Assembly: GCA_002493865.1 (NCBI GenBank)
Contig: DLAC01000044.1
Span: forward strand, 1 to 21,344
Length of the DNA: 21,344 nucleotides
Reading direction: 5' to 3'
Origin: Caryophanales bacterium UBA7057
GTDB lineage: Bacteria; Bacillota_I; Bacilli_A; RF39; UBA660
The notes beneath the pieces are model-generated. The model was not told the origin of the DNA, searched no databases, and saw only the letters and a program-made list of their open reading frames with translations. The translations under genes were made by a program, and so were the position numbers. Shown in pieces: positions 1 to 7,026 of the stretch (position 1 is the stretch's first letter; each line of letters begins with the position of its first letter).

Positions 1-92
1 GGAAATGGTTCTCCTTCTTTTCTGTCACTTAACTTATAAATATATTCATCACTCATTGGTAAATTCAATCTACATTTTATTTCTTCTGTCAT
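1..92 (-). CDS. Partial unidentified protein, N-terminal 30 residues
   Basis: A minus-strand reading frame starts with ATG at 92-90 and stays open to the left edge, so only about 30 residues are visible (MTEEIKCRLN, then LPMSDEYIYK). The start is well supported: an AAGGAAGG ribosome site lies about 6 nt upstream, and a near-consensus promoter lies at 141-169. I do not recognise the family from this fragment, and no domain or signal peptide is visible. It is separated from the pnp operon by the terminator at 296-322, so it should be its own transcription unit. Confidence 0.7.
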   Translation of the reverse strand, partial: MTEEIKCRLNLPMSDEYIYKLSDRKEGEPF

Positions 93-140
93 ATGGTCCT
101 TCCTTTCAAATTTTAATGATTTTTAACACGGGATGGAATT

Positions 141-169
141 ACTATAACAGACAAAAAATAGATTGTAAA
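141..169 (-). promoter_or_regulatory. Promoter of the left-edge partial gene
   Basis: Read on the minus strand, TTTACA (164-169) and TATAGT (141-146) are separated by 17 bp. A TG dinucleotide one base before the -10 (148-149) makes it an extended -10. Transcription would start near 134, giving a leader of about 40 nt before the ATG at 92. The rest of the 93-295 gap is A+T-rich and I see nothing else in it. Confidence 0.7.
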
Positions 170-295
170 ATAAGTAAAAAGAGAATTTTATACAAAAAAA
201 TAGGATGAATTTTCAGGATTTATCCAATGAAAACTCCAAATTCAGTTCCTATTTCTATTTCAATTTTTAAAAAGATACTTTTTTAACTTTTAATC

Positions 296-322
296 AAAAA
301 ACTAGAGTGTCTAAACTCTAGT
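296..322 (-). terminator. Intrinsic terminator of the pnp operon
   Basis: On the minus strand a perfect 8-bp stem (ACTAGAGT / ACTCTAGT, loop TTAGAC) is followed at once by a run of T (A296-A300 on the plus strand). The TAG stop of the 318-731 reading frame lies inside the stem. It ends the rpsO-to-pnp transcript before the next gene. Confidence 0.85.
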
Positions 323-731
323 TCATTGAAACTTCATATAATGGTAAACTTTTCCATTTTAATCTTGAATCTGATAAAACGGCATATTCTATTTTCTCTG
401 GTGAAATTTTTCTTTCTAAGTATCCTTCACATTGGCTTAACATATGATATTTTCTTCTCTTTAAATTAAATCTTAATAATTCCAATTGGTCCGCATCATC
501 TCTAGAATATAAAACATCGACCCAGTCATAGAGAAACCGTAATTTATCAAAAAAGTAAATTGCCTTTCTTGTATCATCTACACACTTACTGTTTTCTCCA
601 CACAAGGGTTTTAATCCTTAAATTACAATATCTGGCATATATTCCTTTTTGGTTAGATGATAAGCATAATGATCACAATAGAAAATAAAATCTCGATTAA
701 TAGAAAGATTCGTTGGATTTAAAACTGACAC
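318..731 (-). pseudogene. Unidentified ORF interrupted by one in-frame TAA
   Basis: A frame opens with GTG at 731-729, two nucleotides after the pnp stop codon. It reads 37 residues (start VSVLNPTNLSINRD, end KKEYMPDIVI), meets TAA at 620-618, then continues in the same frame for about 99 residues to TAG at 318. A single C-to-T change (CAA to TAA) would explain the break. Alternatively, the TAA sits inside TAAGGA, which could act as a ribosome site for a TTG start at 605, giving a 95-residue second product (start LCGENSKCVDDTRK). The downstream part has mixed charge and no membrane segment. I do not recognise the family. The tight spacing to pnp suggests it was, or is, the last gene of that operon. 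Confidence 0.55.
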
Positions 732-733
732 TG

Positions 734-2935
734 TTATTCTTCTACCTTTGTTTCCTTTTTAGATTTTTTCTCTTCTTTTTCATTTTTTTCTTGTTTCTTA
801 GGCGCTGGCATTGCCTGTTTTCTAGAGAAGTTTAATCTTCCTCTCTTATCTAATCCAAGACATTTTACAACGATTTCATCTCCTAAGGAAACAACATCTT
901 TTACTTCTTTCACACGTTCATGAGCAAGTTCTGATACATGAACTAATCCTTCACATCCTGGCCATACTTGTACAAAGCATCCGAAGTCTTCTATCTTTAC
1001 TACTTTGGCAGGATAGATTTCTCCTTCTTCTACTTCACGTACGACTTCTAAAATCATATCTCTCGTTTTATTGATTACTTCTTGATCTGAGTGATAAATC
1101 ACAACTTTACCATCGTCTCCCAAGTCTACTTTTACTGCATTGATATCGGTAACAGTCGTTACATTGGAAGCATCACAAATAATTTTTGTAATCATTTCTC
1201 CGCCACGACCGATAACATCTTTCACTTTTTCAGGTTTAATCATAAATATTTCTGTCTTAGGTGCGTATTTACTTACTTCTTTTCTAGGTTCCTTAATTTG
1301 TTTTTGAATGGTATCTAAGATTTCAAAGCGTGCTTTTTTAGCTTGTTCTAATGCTTCTTTTAGAATATCTTTCGTAATTCCCTTAATCTTAATATCCATT
1401 TGTAACGCAGTAATACCATCTTTGGTTCCTGCAACTTTAAAGTCCATATCCCCTAGATGATCTTCCATTCCTTGAATATCCGTTAGAATTGTATAGTCAT
1501 CGTCCTTTGTGATTAATCCCATTGCAATTCCTGCGACTGGGGCTTTGATTGGAACTCCTGCAGCCATTAGACTCATACATCCTGCACAAATGGTTGCTTG
1601 ACTACTAGAACCGTTACTTTCCAAAATTTCAGAAACAACACGAACCGTATATGGGAATTCTTCTTCCGTTGGCATTACTTGAAGGAGTGCTCTTTCCCCT
1701 AGGGCACCATGACCAATTTCTCTTCTTCCTGGAGAACCATATCTACCAGTTTCACCTACTGAGAAAGCTGGGAAATTATAATGTAACATAAATCTTTTTT
1801 CAGTCTCCATATCCAGTCCATCTAAAATTTGATGTTCTCCTAAAGCACCGAGCGTAGTAATGGCAAGTGCCTGTGTTTCTCCTCTTGTAAATAAAGCAGA
1901 CCCATGAGTTCTTGGAAGTAGGTCAATATCCGTAGATAATGGACGAATCTCATCCATCTTTCTTCCATCTGCACGTGTTTTTTCTTTGACTACGATTTGA
2001 CGGAAAATTTCGTATTCGATTTCTTCTAATACTAATTTTACTTTCGTAGTTAATTCTACTAATTCTTTTTCTTTTAGGCTATCTTCATTTTCCTTCGTGT
2101 ATTTTTCAACGATTTCTTCCTTCACTTGATCAATTGCAGCATACTTTTCTAACTTATCTTTAATTCTAAGGGCCTTGTTTAATTTATCTTCAGCGAGATT
2201 TCTTACCTCAGTTCTTAATTCATCTGTAATTTCTAAGACATCATAGGCCATTTTTTCTTCGCCAATTTCCTCAATAATTTTCTCTTGGAAGGCAACTAAT
2301 TCTTTAATTGCATCATGTCCAAACATCAATGCTTCTAACATGAGTTCTTCACTGACTTGTTTTGCACCTGCTTCTACCATGTTAATTGCATGCTTGGTAC
2401 CGGCAACAGTTAGATCTAAATCAGATATTTCTAACTCTTCTGGTGTTGGGTTAATAATGAATTTTCCATTTACATGTCCCACCTTTACACCCGCGATTGG
2501 TCCATCAAATGGAATTTTACTAATACAGGTTGCTAGACTTGAACCAAACATAGCAGTTAATTCTGGTGAGTAGTCTGGATCGACGGATAATACAGTATTG
2601 ACAACTTGTACTTCATTTTTAAAATTCTCAGGAAACATCGGTCTCATTGGACGGTCAATCATTCTAGCGGCCAAAGTACCCTTTTCTGTTGGACGTCCTT
2701 CACGTTTAATGAATCCCCCTGGAATTTTTCCAACAGCATACAACTTTTCATTATATAAAACCATTAATGGAAAAAAGTCCGATAAGACATTGGCTGTTTT
2801 ACTCACAACTACTGTTGATAAAATCACAGTATCCCCATAACGAACAAGGACTGCACCATCTGCTTGCTTCGCTACCTCTCCATGTTCAACGACTAATTTT
2901 TTCCCCCTAAAATCAAGTTCATATGTTTTTTTCAT
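734..2935 (-). CDS. pnp: Polyribonucleotide nucleotidyltransferase (PNPase)
   Basis: PNPase degrades RNA 3'-to-5' by phosphorolysis, releasing nucleoside diphosphates, and works as a cytoplasmic trimer in mRNA turnover. The 733 residues show the full family order: first RNase PH domain (about 10-145), helical linker (about 235-310), second RNase PH domain (about 320-550), KH domain with GRGG at 576-579, and S1 domain at about 638-706. The catalytic region TDIQGMEDHLGDMDF is intact, with D486 and D496 expected to be essential. A lysine/glutamate-rich tail of about 25 residues ends the protein. The ATG follows AGGAGG by 4 nt. It lies 8 nt after the HD-domain gene, with no promoter between them, so it is probably transcribed from the rpsO side. 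Confidence 0.98.
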   Translation of the reverse strand: MKKTYELDFRGKKLVVEHGEVAKQADGAVLVRYGDTVILSTVVVSKTANVLSDFFPLMVLYNEKLYAVGKIPGGFIKREGRPTEKGTLAARMIDRPMRPMFPENFKNEVQVVNTVLSVDPDYSPELTAMFGSSLATCISKIPFDGPIAGVKVGHVNGKFIINPTPEELEISDLDLTVAGTKHAINMVEAGAKQVSEELMLEALMFGHDAIKELVAFQEKIIEEIGEEKMAYDVLEITDELRTEVRNLAEDKLNKALRIKDKLEKYAAIDQVKEEIVEKYTKENEDSLKEKELVELTTKVKLVLEEIEYEIFRQIVVKEKTRADGRKMDEIRPLSTDIDLLPRTHGSALFTRGETQALAITTLGALGEHQILDGLDMETEKRFMLHYNFPAFSVGETGRYGSPGRREIGHGALGERALLQVMPTEEEFPYTVRVVSEILESNGSSSQATICAGCMSLMAAGVPIKAPVAGIAMGLITKDDDYTILTDIQGMEDHLGDMDFKVAGTKDGITALQMDIKIKGITKDILKEALEQAKKARFEILDTIQKQIKEPRKEVSKYAPKTEIFMIKPEKVKDVIGRGGEMITKIICDASNVTTVTDINAVKVDLGDDGKVVIYHSDQEVINKTRDMILEVVREVEEGEIYPAKVVKIEDFGCFVQVWPGCEGLVHVSELAHERVKEVKDVVSLGDEIVVKCLGLDKRGRLNFSRKQAMPAPKKQEKNEKEEKKSKKETKVEE

Positions 2936-2943
2936 AATACCTC

Positions 2944-3519
2944 CTATATTTTCTTAACTAAATAATTTAGTGTATCTTCATATTCTTCTTTTATATCCTC
3001 TACTGGGTGCTCTCTAAAATCAAGTTCCATCGGATAAGGCAACATTTCTTTGGGAATCAGCCCTACAAACTGAGGCATGACTGATGGAATCTCATTTGCC
3101 AAGATTCCACAATCTATTTCTGCGATTCTTTCCATATAAAGTCTATTAGGATATCCAAGTTCAAAATCAGGATACTCTAATCCAAAATGATGATAAATTG
3201 CCATTTCGATATTTTTTTCTAACAACCTTACTTCTGTTACTATTGTTTTCAGTGACTCAATATTTGAAATATAAGCACTTTTGGCATCATGAAGTAATAA
3301 ATAAAGTCCCATTCTTTCATCATATTTTTCCCTTGCAACTTTTGAACAGTTCAAAGAGTGCTGTGCAATACTATAAGATGGAGCATTACTTCCTAAATAA
3401 CAGCGAGCCTGTGCCAAAGAAAGGCTGATATCTTCTAATTGAATATCTTCTTCTTTGATATTTAAAAGATCAATCGTATTTCCATGTACGGTAGTTATGG
3501 TAGTTTTTACATCACTCAT
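2944..3519 (-). CDS. HD-domain protein, degenerate YfbR-like phosphohydrolase
   Basis: The 191 residues resemble HD-superfamily phosphohydrolases of the YfbR/5'-deoxynucleotidase kind. Visible landmarks are YSIAQHS (H54), LLLHDAKSAYISNI (H77, D78) and AEIDCGILANE (D136), which would be the metal-binding set H, HD and D. The usual family segment after HD (HDA.EAY.GD) here reads HDAKSAYISNI: the glutamate and the GD pair are replaced by S and SN, so catalysis may be altered or lost. The start codon overlaps the stop of the preceding gene by 4 nt, and pnp follows 8 nt later. This implies translational coupling in one operon and perhaps a link to nucleotide or RNA turnover. The HD fold is likely; the substrate is unknown. 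Confidence 0.75.
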   Translation of the reverse strand: MSDVKTTITTVHGNTIDLLNIKEEDIQLEDISLSLAQARCYLGSNAPSYSIAQHSLNCSKVAREKYDERMGLYLLLHDAKSAYISNIESLKTIVTEVRLLEKNIEMAIYHHFGLEYPDFELGYPNRLYMERIAEIDCGILANEIPSVMPQFVGLIPKEMLPYPMELDFREHPVEDIKEEYEDTLNYLVKKI

Positions 3520-4172
3520 ATCATATATTTCCTATACTCTGTTAGAATTTTTTCTTTAGGGGCTTTTGATGTCATTGGAACTATAGATGTAAATGGTTGC
3601 ATCTTTTCAGTTCTAGTTTTTGAAGATGGTGCTAATATCAACTGATCATTTTCAATGACTACAAGTTCTCCTACTTCTGGGTATTGGTTTCGCTTTACAA
3701 TAATGGAATGCTCCATATCTTTAAAGAACTCCCCTTCATTAATTAATAAAGCACCCTGTTTAATTAAAACTCCCCTAAACGTTGTATAACAATCGGCACT
3801 CATTAATCCTTGATTTTTGTCATTTCGAATATCACGATTTAAGATTTCCTTTACTCTATAAATATCACTAATAGATACCTGATCTAATGATATGATTTTT
3901 TTCCTATCATTCAGATATGCTTTTATAATATGTTTCTTTCTTGGTTCTTCATCATCAATAGATACGTTGATAATACCTTTGATTTCTAGTTTTGTACTTT
4001 TCATAGGAATTGCATCTTGAAATGAGATCAGTGAATCTAAATTAATTTCACTTGCATAAACTTCCCGATTCTTCTGCATTAAATCTATATATCGCATTAA
4101 AGTTTTCTGATAAAACAAAGTTTCCTTATCACTATTTTTATATACTCCTACATATACATTACTTAAATTCAT
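3516..4172 (-). CDS. Unidentified protein between rpsO and pnp
   Basis: This 218-residue protein is not one I recognise. It has no signal peptide or membrane segment, so it is probably cytoplasmic. It begins MNLSNVYVGVYK, is lysine/glutamate-rich and mixed alpha/beta in appearance. A middle part (GLMSADCYTTFRGVLIKQGALLI) leads to a second half that reads like a beta-rich fold (EVGELVVIENDQLILAP). A GGGGG ribosome site precedes the ATG. It overlaps the HD-domain gene by 4 nt (ATGA), so the two products are probably made together. The rpsO terminator lies only about 30 nt before its ribosome site with no promoter visible between, so expression likely depends on read-through. Confidence 0.8.
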   Translation of the reverse strand: MNLSNVYVGVYKNSDKETLFYQKTLMRYIDLMQKNREVYASEINLDSLISFQDAIPMKSTKLEIKGIINVSIDDEEPRKKHIIKAYLNDRKKIISLDQVSISDIYRVKEILNRDIRNDKNQGLMSADCYTTFRGVLIKQGALLINEGEFFKDMEHSIIVKRNQYPEVGELVVIENDQLILAPSSKTRTEKMQPFTSIVPMTSKAPKEKILTEYRKYMI

Positions 4173-4201
4173 TGTAAGTCCCCCTAACTTGTTTTTTTCA
4201 A

Positions 4202-4229
4202 AAATAAGAGCACTAAAAAATTAGTGCCC
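4202..4229 (-). terminator. rpsO terminator, probably leaky
   Basis: On the minus strand, GGGCACTAA pairs with TTAGTGCTC (9 bp with one G-U) around a TTTT loop, followed by TTATTTTTG. It lies just after the rpsO stop. As the next three genes show no promoter of their own, some transcription must pass it. E. coli also has a terminator between rpsO and pnp. Confidence 0.8.
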
Positions 4230-4239
4230 ATATCTTTTA

Positions 4240-4509
4240 TTATTTTCTTAATCCTAAACTCTTAACGACTTCTCTATATCTTTGAACATCTTTTTTAGCT
4301 AAATAATTTAACATACTTCTTCTTTGTCCAACTTTTTTAAGAAGTCCACGACGAGAGTGATGATCATGTGTATGTACTTTTAAATGCTCTGTTAACTCTT
4401 TAATTTCTTCTGTTAAAATTGCAATTTGTACTTCTGCAGATCCAGTATCTTTCTCTCCTCTAGCATACTTTTTAACAATCTCTTCTTTTTTTTCCTTTGT
4501 TAAAGCCAT
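4240..4509 (-). CDS. rpsO: 30S ribosomal protein S15
   Basis: S15 binds the 16S rRNA central domain as a primary assembly protein of the 30S subunit. The 89 residues (starting MALTKEKKEEIVKKY) match the usual length and carry the family core DTGSAEVQIAILTEEI, the HDHHSRRGL loop, and the C-terminal QRRSMLNYL. I place the start at 4509, not at the upstream in-frame start at 4545. AGGAGG lies 7 nt before the ATG at 4509, the protein then matches S15, and the upstream extension would run through the leader. The gene has its own promoter and a structured leader that probably allows S15 to repress its own translation. Confidence 0.97.
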   Translation of the reverse strand: MALTKEKKEEIVKKYARGEKDTGSAEVQIAILTEEIKELTEHLKVHTHDHHSRRGLLKKVGQRRSMLNYLAKKDVQRYREVVKSLGLRK

Positions 4510-4535
4510 ATGAATTCCTCCTATTATAATATTTG

Positions 4536-4581
4536 CCTTTACCAAGAATTGGTCGGAATTTTCTCCAAGTCCTAGAAAAGG
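4536..4581 (-). promoter_or_regulatory. Candidate S15 autoregulatory leader (three-way junction)
   Basis: In the rpsO 5' UTR (minus strand), CCTTT (4577-4581) can pair with AAAGG (4536-4540). This encloses two hairpins: GGAG-AAAA-TTCC (4555-4566) and a perfect ACCAA-TTC-TTGGT (4541-4553). The result is a small three-helix junction ending about 20 nt before the ribosome site. S15 is known to bind junctions of this kind in 16S rRNA and in several bacterial rpsO leaders. The pairing is seen in the sequence; the function is inferred. Confidence 0.5.
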
Positions 4582-4590
4582 TACGCTTAT

Positions 4591-4619
4591 AATATACTAA
4601 AAAATCGAAAAAAAAGCAA
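4591..4619 (-). promoter_or_regulatory. rpsO promoter
   Basis: On the minus strand, TTGCTT (4614-4619) and TATATT (4591-4596) are separated by 17 bp. Transcription would start near 4585, giving a leader of about 75 nt. The -35 overlaps the 3' arm of the upstream gene's terminator, so read-through polymerase and initiation share the same DNA. Confidence 0.65.
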
Positions 4620-4634
4620 TAGAGTTCTATTACT
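4607..4634 (-). terminator. Terminator of the zinc-ribbon/PASTA gene
   Basis: Minus-strand arms AGTAATAG and CTATTGCT (8 bp, one G-U, loop AACT) are followed by eight T. The run of A before the stem on the minus strand (4635-4640) could extend pairing with the T tract, and on the plus strand the same hairpin is followed by six to seven T, so it may work in both directions. Confidence 0.75.
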
Positions 4635-4651
4635 TTTTTTAGTTTTACATT

Positions 4652-6901
4652 TTATTTAGCTCGATAACGGTACATCGTTCTCGTAGAGACTTCCGTTGAG
4701 TCATTGGATGCAATTTGATTGTCTTGCCATGAACCCCAAGAACCCCAGCGATAGTAATAATATGTATACCTGTCACCCGTTTTTTCCTTATATGTAATTT
4801 TTCTATCTGAGGGAGTTACCCTAGAAACTAAAACACTCATATTTTCTCTTGTAATATATGTACCAACTATAGAGTTATCTATCCCTTCTTGCTTAAATTG
4901 TTTAGCAGCCATCATAGAATACCCTGAAGGACAGGTTTTATCCCTATTTATTGTTGTATTACCATTACTATTTTTACAATAAAGATAAATAATATCCATA
5001 TTCAGCACTTCTTCTGATATAATTTGATTATTTGTATTTTTCTTAAATGAATTGTAGTCATAGGAACTCACATTCGCAGTTTTAGGATTGGAATAAATCG
5101 GTTCTGCTTTTGTATCATAATGGGTCCATCCAGATAAAGAAGGTGATGTAGAGGTCGTTGTTTCCTTATTTCTAGAACGATATTGTACTTTGGTTTCAAT
5201 TTCATATTTGTTGCTATTTACATTACTCGGAAGCGATGCAGTCCAATTTGACCAATTAGCTTTTGGAGTTGATTTAGGAGTGGGAGTCGATTTAGGGGTG
5301 GAAGTTGGTTTTGGGGTAGAAGTAGCCTTCGAGGTTGGTGTCGGAGTTGATGTAGGTTTTGGAGTATTTTTCGGTGTGTTTGTTTCTTTTGGCTGTTCCT
5401 TTTCCTCTTCTTTTTCTTCTTTTCCAGTACTTACTGTAATTGTCACTGTACTTCCTTTGGAAATATTTTCTCCTTCTGATACTTCTTGAGAAATAACTTT
5501 TCCTTTTTCTACTGTATCACTCGATTGTTCAATGATTTTTGTTGCTACTCCGATGGCTTCTAGTTTTTTTGTTGCATCCTCTAAGTTTTCTCCAACTACC
5601 GGAACCATTTCTACTTTCTCCATAGAAATATATACTTTGATGAGCACTTCACTATTCTTTTTTACTTTCTTATCCATTGGTTCTTGTTCAAATACAATTC
5701 CTACTTTTTCTGAGTCTTCCGTTTCTACTTCTTCTATTTTTACTTTTAGCGATAGGTCTTCTAATATTTCGATTGCTTCTTTTTGAGTCTTATCTACGAC
5801 AGATGGAACTGTAACTAAAACTTCCTTCTGCTCCGGTTTTTTCTCATTTTTCTTAGTTGTCTTTTCCCATGGCTTCCAGATAACGCATACTACTACACAA
5901 GCAGCAATCAATAATAACAGTAAAAGTATTAAAATTTTCTTTTTATTCGATTTTTCTTCTTGGGGTTTTACAATTTTCTCTTCTACGGTTCCCCCTACTT
6001 TAGCACCACAATGAACACAGAAATCTTGCCCCTTCTTTAGTTTTTTTCCACATTCTATACAGTATGCTTGTTCTTGTTTTTTAGAAGTTTCTTCCTTGTC
6101 ATTTTCTGAAATAGATTCTTCTACCTTTTCTGTATCTTCTACTTCTTTTTCCGACTCTATCTCTTCTTCTATTTCTTCTTCTGGTTCAATTTCTGGATTT
6201 TCTTCCTGTTCTTCTACTTTATCTTCCATTTCATCTACTTTAGTAGATTCTTCTGGAAGTTCTTCCTCCACAGAGTCTTCCACTACTTCTTCTTGATCTA
6301 ATTCCATGACTTTGGCACCGCATTTTGGACAAAATTCTTGATTTACATTCAATTGATTTCCACACTCAATGCAGAAGACAAATTCACTTTCTTCTTCTGT
6401 TTTAAAAACTTCCTCTTCTAAATTCTTGGAATCTTCTTGTTTGGTTTTCTTTGGTTCTTCTTTCTTTTCTTCTAATTTTGATTCAAATTTTGTTCCACAG
6501 ACTGGGCAAAAGTCTTGCATCTTTTTTAATTCTTTCCCGCAATTTTCGCAAATCTTCTTCCCATCCTCTTTAGAATCCTCTACTTCCTGCTCCTCGGATT
6601 CTAATGGTTCTCCTGTTTCAACGTCCTCTTCTACTGAATCTTCCTCTGACTCTTCTTCCTCTTCGTCTTCAACTACTTCTTCTTTCTCGTTTTCTTCTTC
6701 TTTTAAAATTTTATTTCCACAATTTTCACAAAATACTTCCCCTGGTTTCACTGGATGTCCACACTCTTCACAAAAACGATTCTCGGTCTCTTCTTTTTTC
6801 ACAGAAATTGTTTCTTTTTCTAACTTTGTTCCACAGTTAATACAAAATTTCATGGTACTTTTGTTTTCATATCCACAGTTTTGACAAACTAATTTACTCA
6901 T
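4652..6901 (-). CDS. Membrane protein: five zinc ribbons, two PASTA domains, W/R-rich tail
   Basis: With the start at 6901, the protein has 749 residues. Five CxxC...CxxC zinc ribbons lie at 6-23, 44-61, 118-135, 177-194 and 281-298, separated by very acidic linkers. A basic stretch and a membrane helix (about 322-342, followed by WKPWEK) place the ribbons in the cytoplasm. Outside follow two PASTA repeats (about 363-425 and 430-492), a Thr/Pro/Ser/Lys-rich linker (503-547) and a C-terminal region of about 200 residues. PASTA domains usually bind muropeptides in PrkC-type kinases and PBPs, but no kinase is present here. The C-terminus carries two related modules: WSNW...YRSR, and WGSWGSW...YRYR at the end. 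ATG at 6901 is preferred over GTG at 6910, because the ribosome site AAAGG is only 2 nt from the GTG. The role may be envelope sensing, which is inference. Confidence 0.85.
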   Translation of the reverse strand: MSKLVCQNCGYENKSTMKFCINCGTKLEKETISVKKEETENRFCEECGHPVKPGEVFCENCGNKILKEEENEKEEVVEDEEEEESEEDSVEEDVETGEPLESEEQEVEDSKEDGKKICENCGKELKKMQDFCPVCGTKFESKLEEKKEEPKKTKQEDSKNLEEEVFKTEEESEFVFCIECGNQLNVNQEFCPKCGAKVMELDQEEVVEDSVEEELPEESTKVDEMEDKVEEQEENPEIEPEEEIEEEIESEKEVEDTEKVEESISENDKEETSKKQEQAYCIECGKKLKKGQDFCVHCGAKVGGTVEEKIVKPQEEKSNKKKILILLLLLLIAACVVVCVIWKPWEKTTKKNEKKPEQKEVLVTVPSVVDKTQKEAIEILEDLSLKVKIEEVETEDSEKVGIVFEQEPMDKKVKKNSEVLIKVYISMEKVEMVPVVGENLEDATKKLEAIGVATKIIEQSSDTVEKGKVISQEVSEGENISKGSTVTITVSTGKEEKEEEKEQPKETNTPKNTPKPTSTPTPTSKATSTPKPTSTPKSTPTPKSTPKANWSNWTASLPSNVNSNKYEIETKVQYRSRNKETTTSTSPSLSGWTHYDTKAEPIYSNPKTANVSSYDYNSFKKNTNNQIISEEVLNMDIIYLYCKNSNGNTTINRDKTCPSGYSMMAAKQFKQEGIDNSIVGTYITRENMSVLVSRVTPSDRKITYKEKTGDRYTYYYYRWGSWGSWQDNQIASNDSTEVSTRTMYRYRAK

Positions 6902-6925
6902 ACTATCCACTACCTTTGTTTTTTA

Positions 6926-6934
6926 ATTATAACA
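6926..6934 (-). promoter_or_regulatory. Extended -10 promoter of the zinc-ribbon/PASTA gene
   Basis: The minus strand shows TGTTATAAT, a perfect TATAAT with the TG extension, about 25 nt before the ATG. No good -35 is visible at 17 bp, which is common for extended -10 promoters. Confidence 0.6.
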
Positions 6935-6996
6935 TAAGTTACTAAGAATGATTCATTATATTTTATAGAATTTATTTTAAAATATCCCTTTTTTTC

Positions 6997-7026
6997 AAAA
7001 AAAAGAAAAACCCTAACGGTCTTTCT
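6997..7026 (-). terminator. ileS terminator
   Basis: On the minus strand, AGAAAGACC pairs with GGTTTTTCT (9 bp, one G-U) around a GTTAG loop, followed by seven T. The hairpin begins at the TAA stop of ileS. Confidence 0.75.

Noticed and set aside
5..208. Plus-strand open frame of 67 codons
   Set aside because: It has no ribosome site and runs over the partial minus-strand gene at 1-92 and its promoter.
618..620. Recoding of the internal TAA as an amino acid
   Set aside because: TAA ends many accepted genes here (pnp, ileS, sepF neighbours), and selenocysteine or pyrrolysine use TGA or TAG.
4510..4545. N-terminal extension of rpsO by 12 residues
   Set aside because: It would translate through the leader and the AGGAGG ribosome site; S15 homology begins at MALTKEKK.
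6369..6884. Plus-strand Ser/Phe-rich frame of 171 codons, and similar frames at 5190-6296
   Set aside because: These are antisense shadows of the Glu/Lys-rich linkers of the zinc-ribbon protein: GAA/GAG codons read as TTC/CTC. No ribosome sites.
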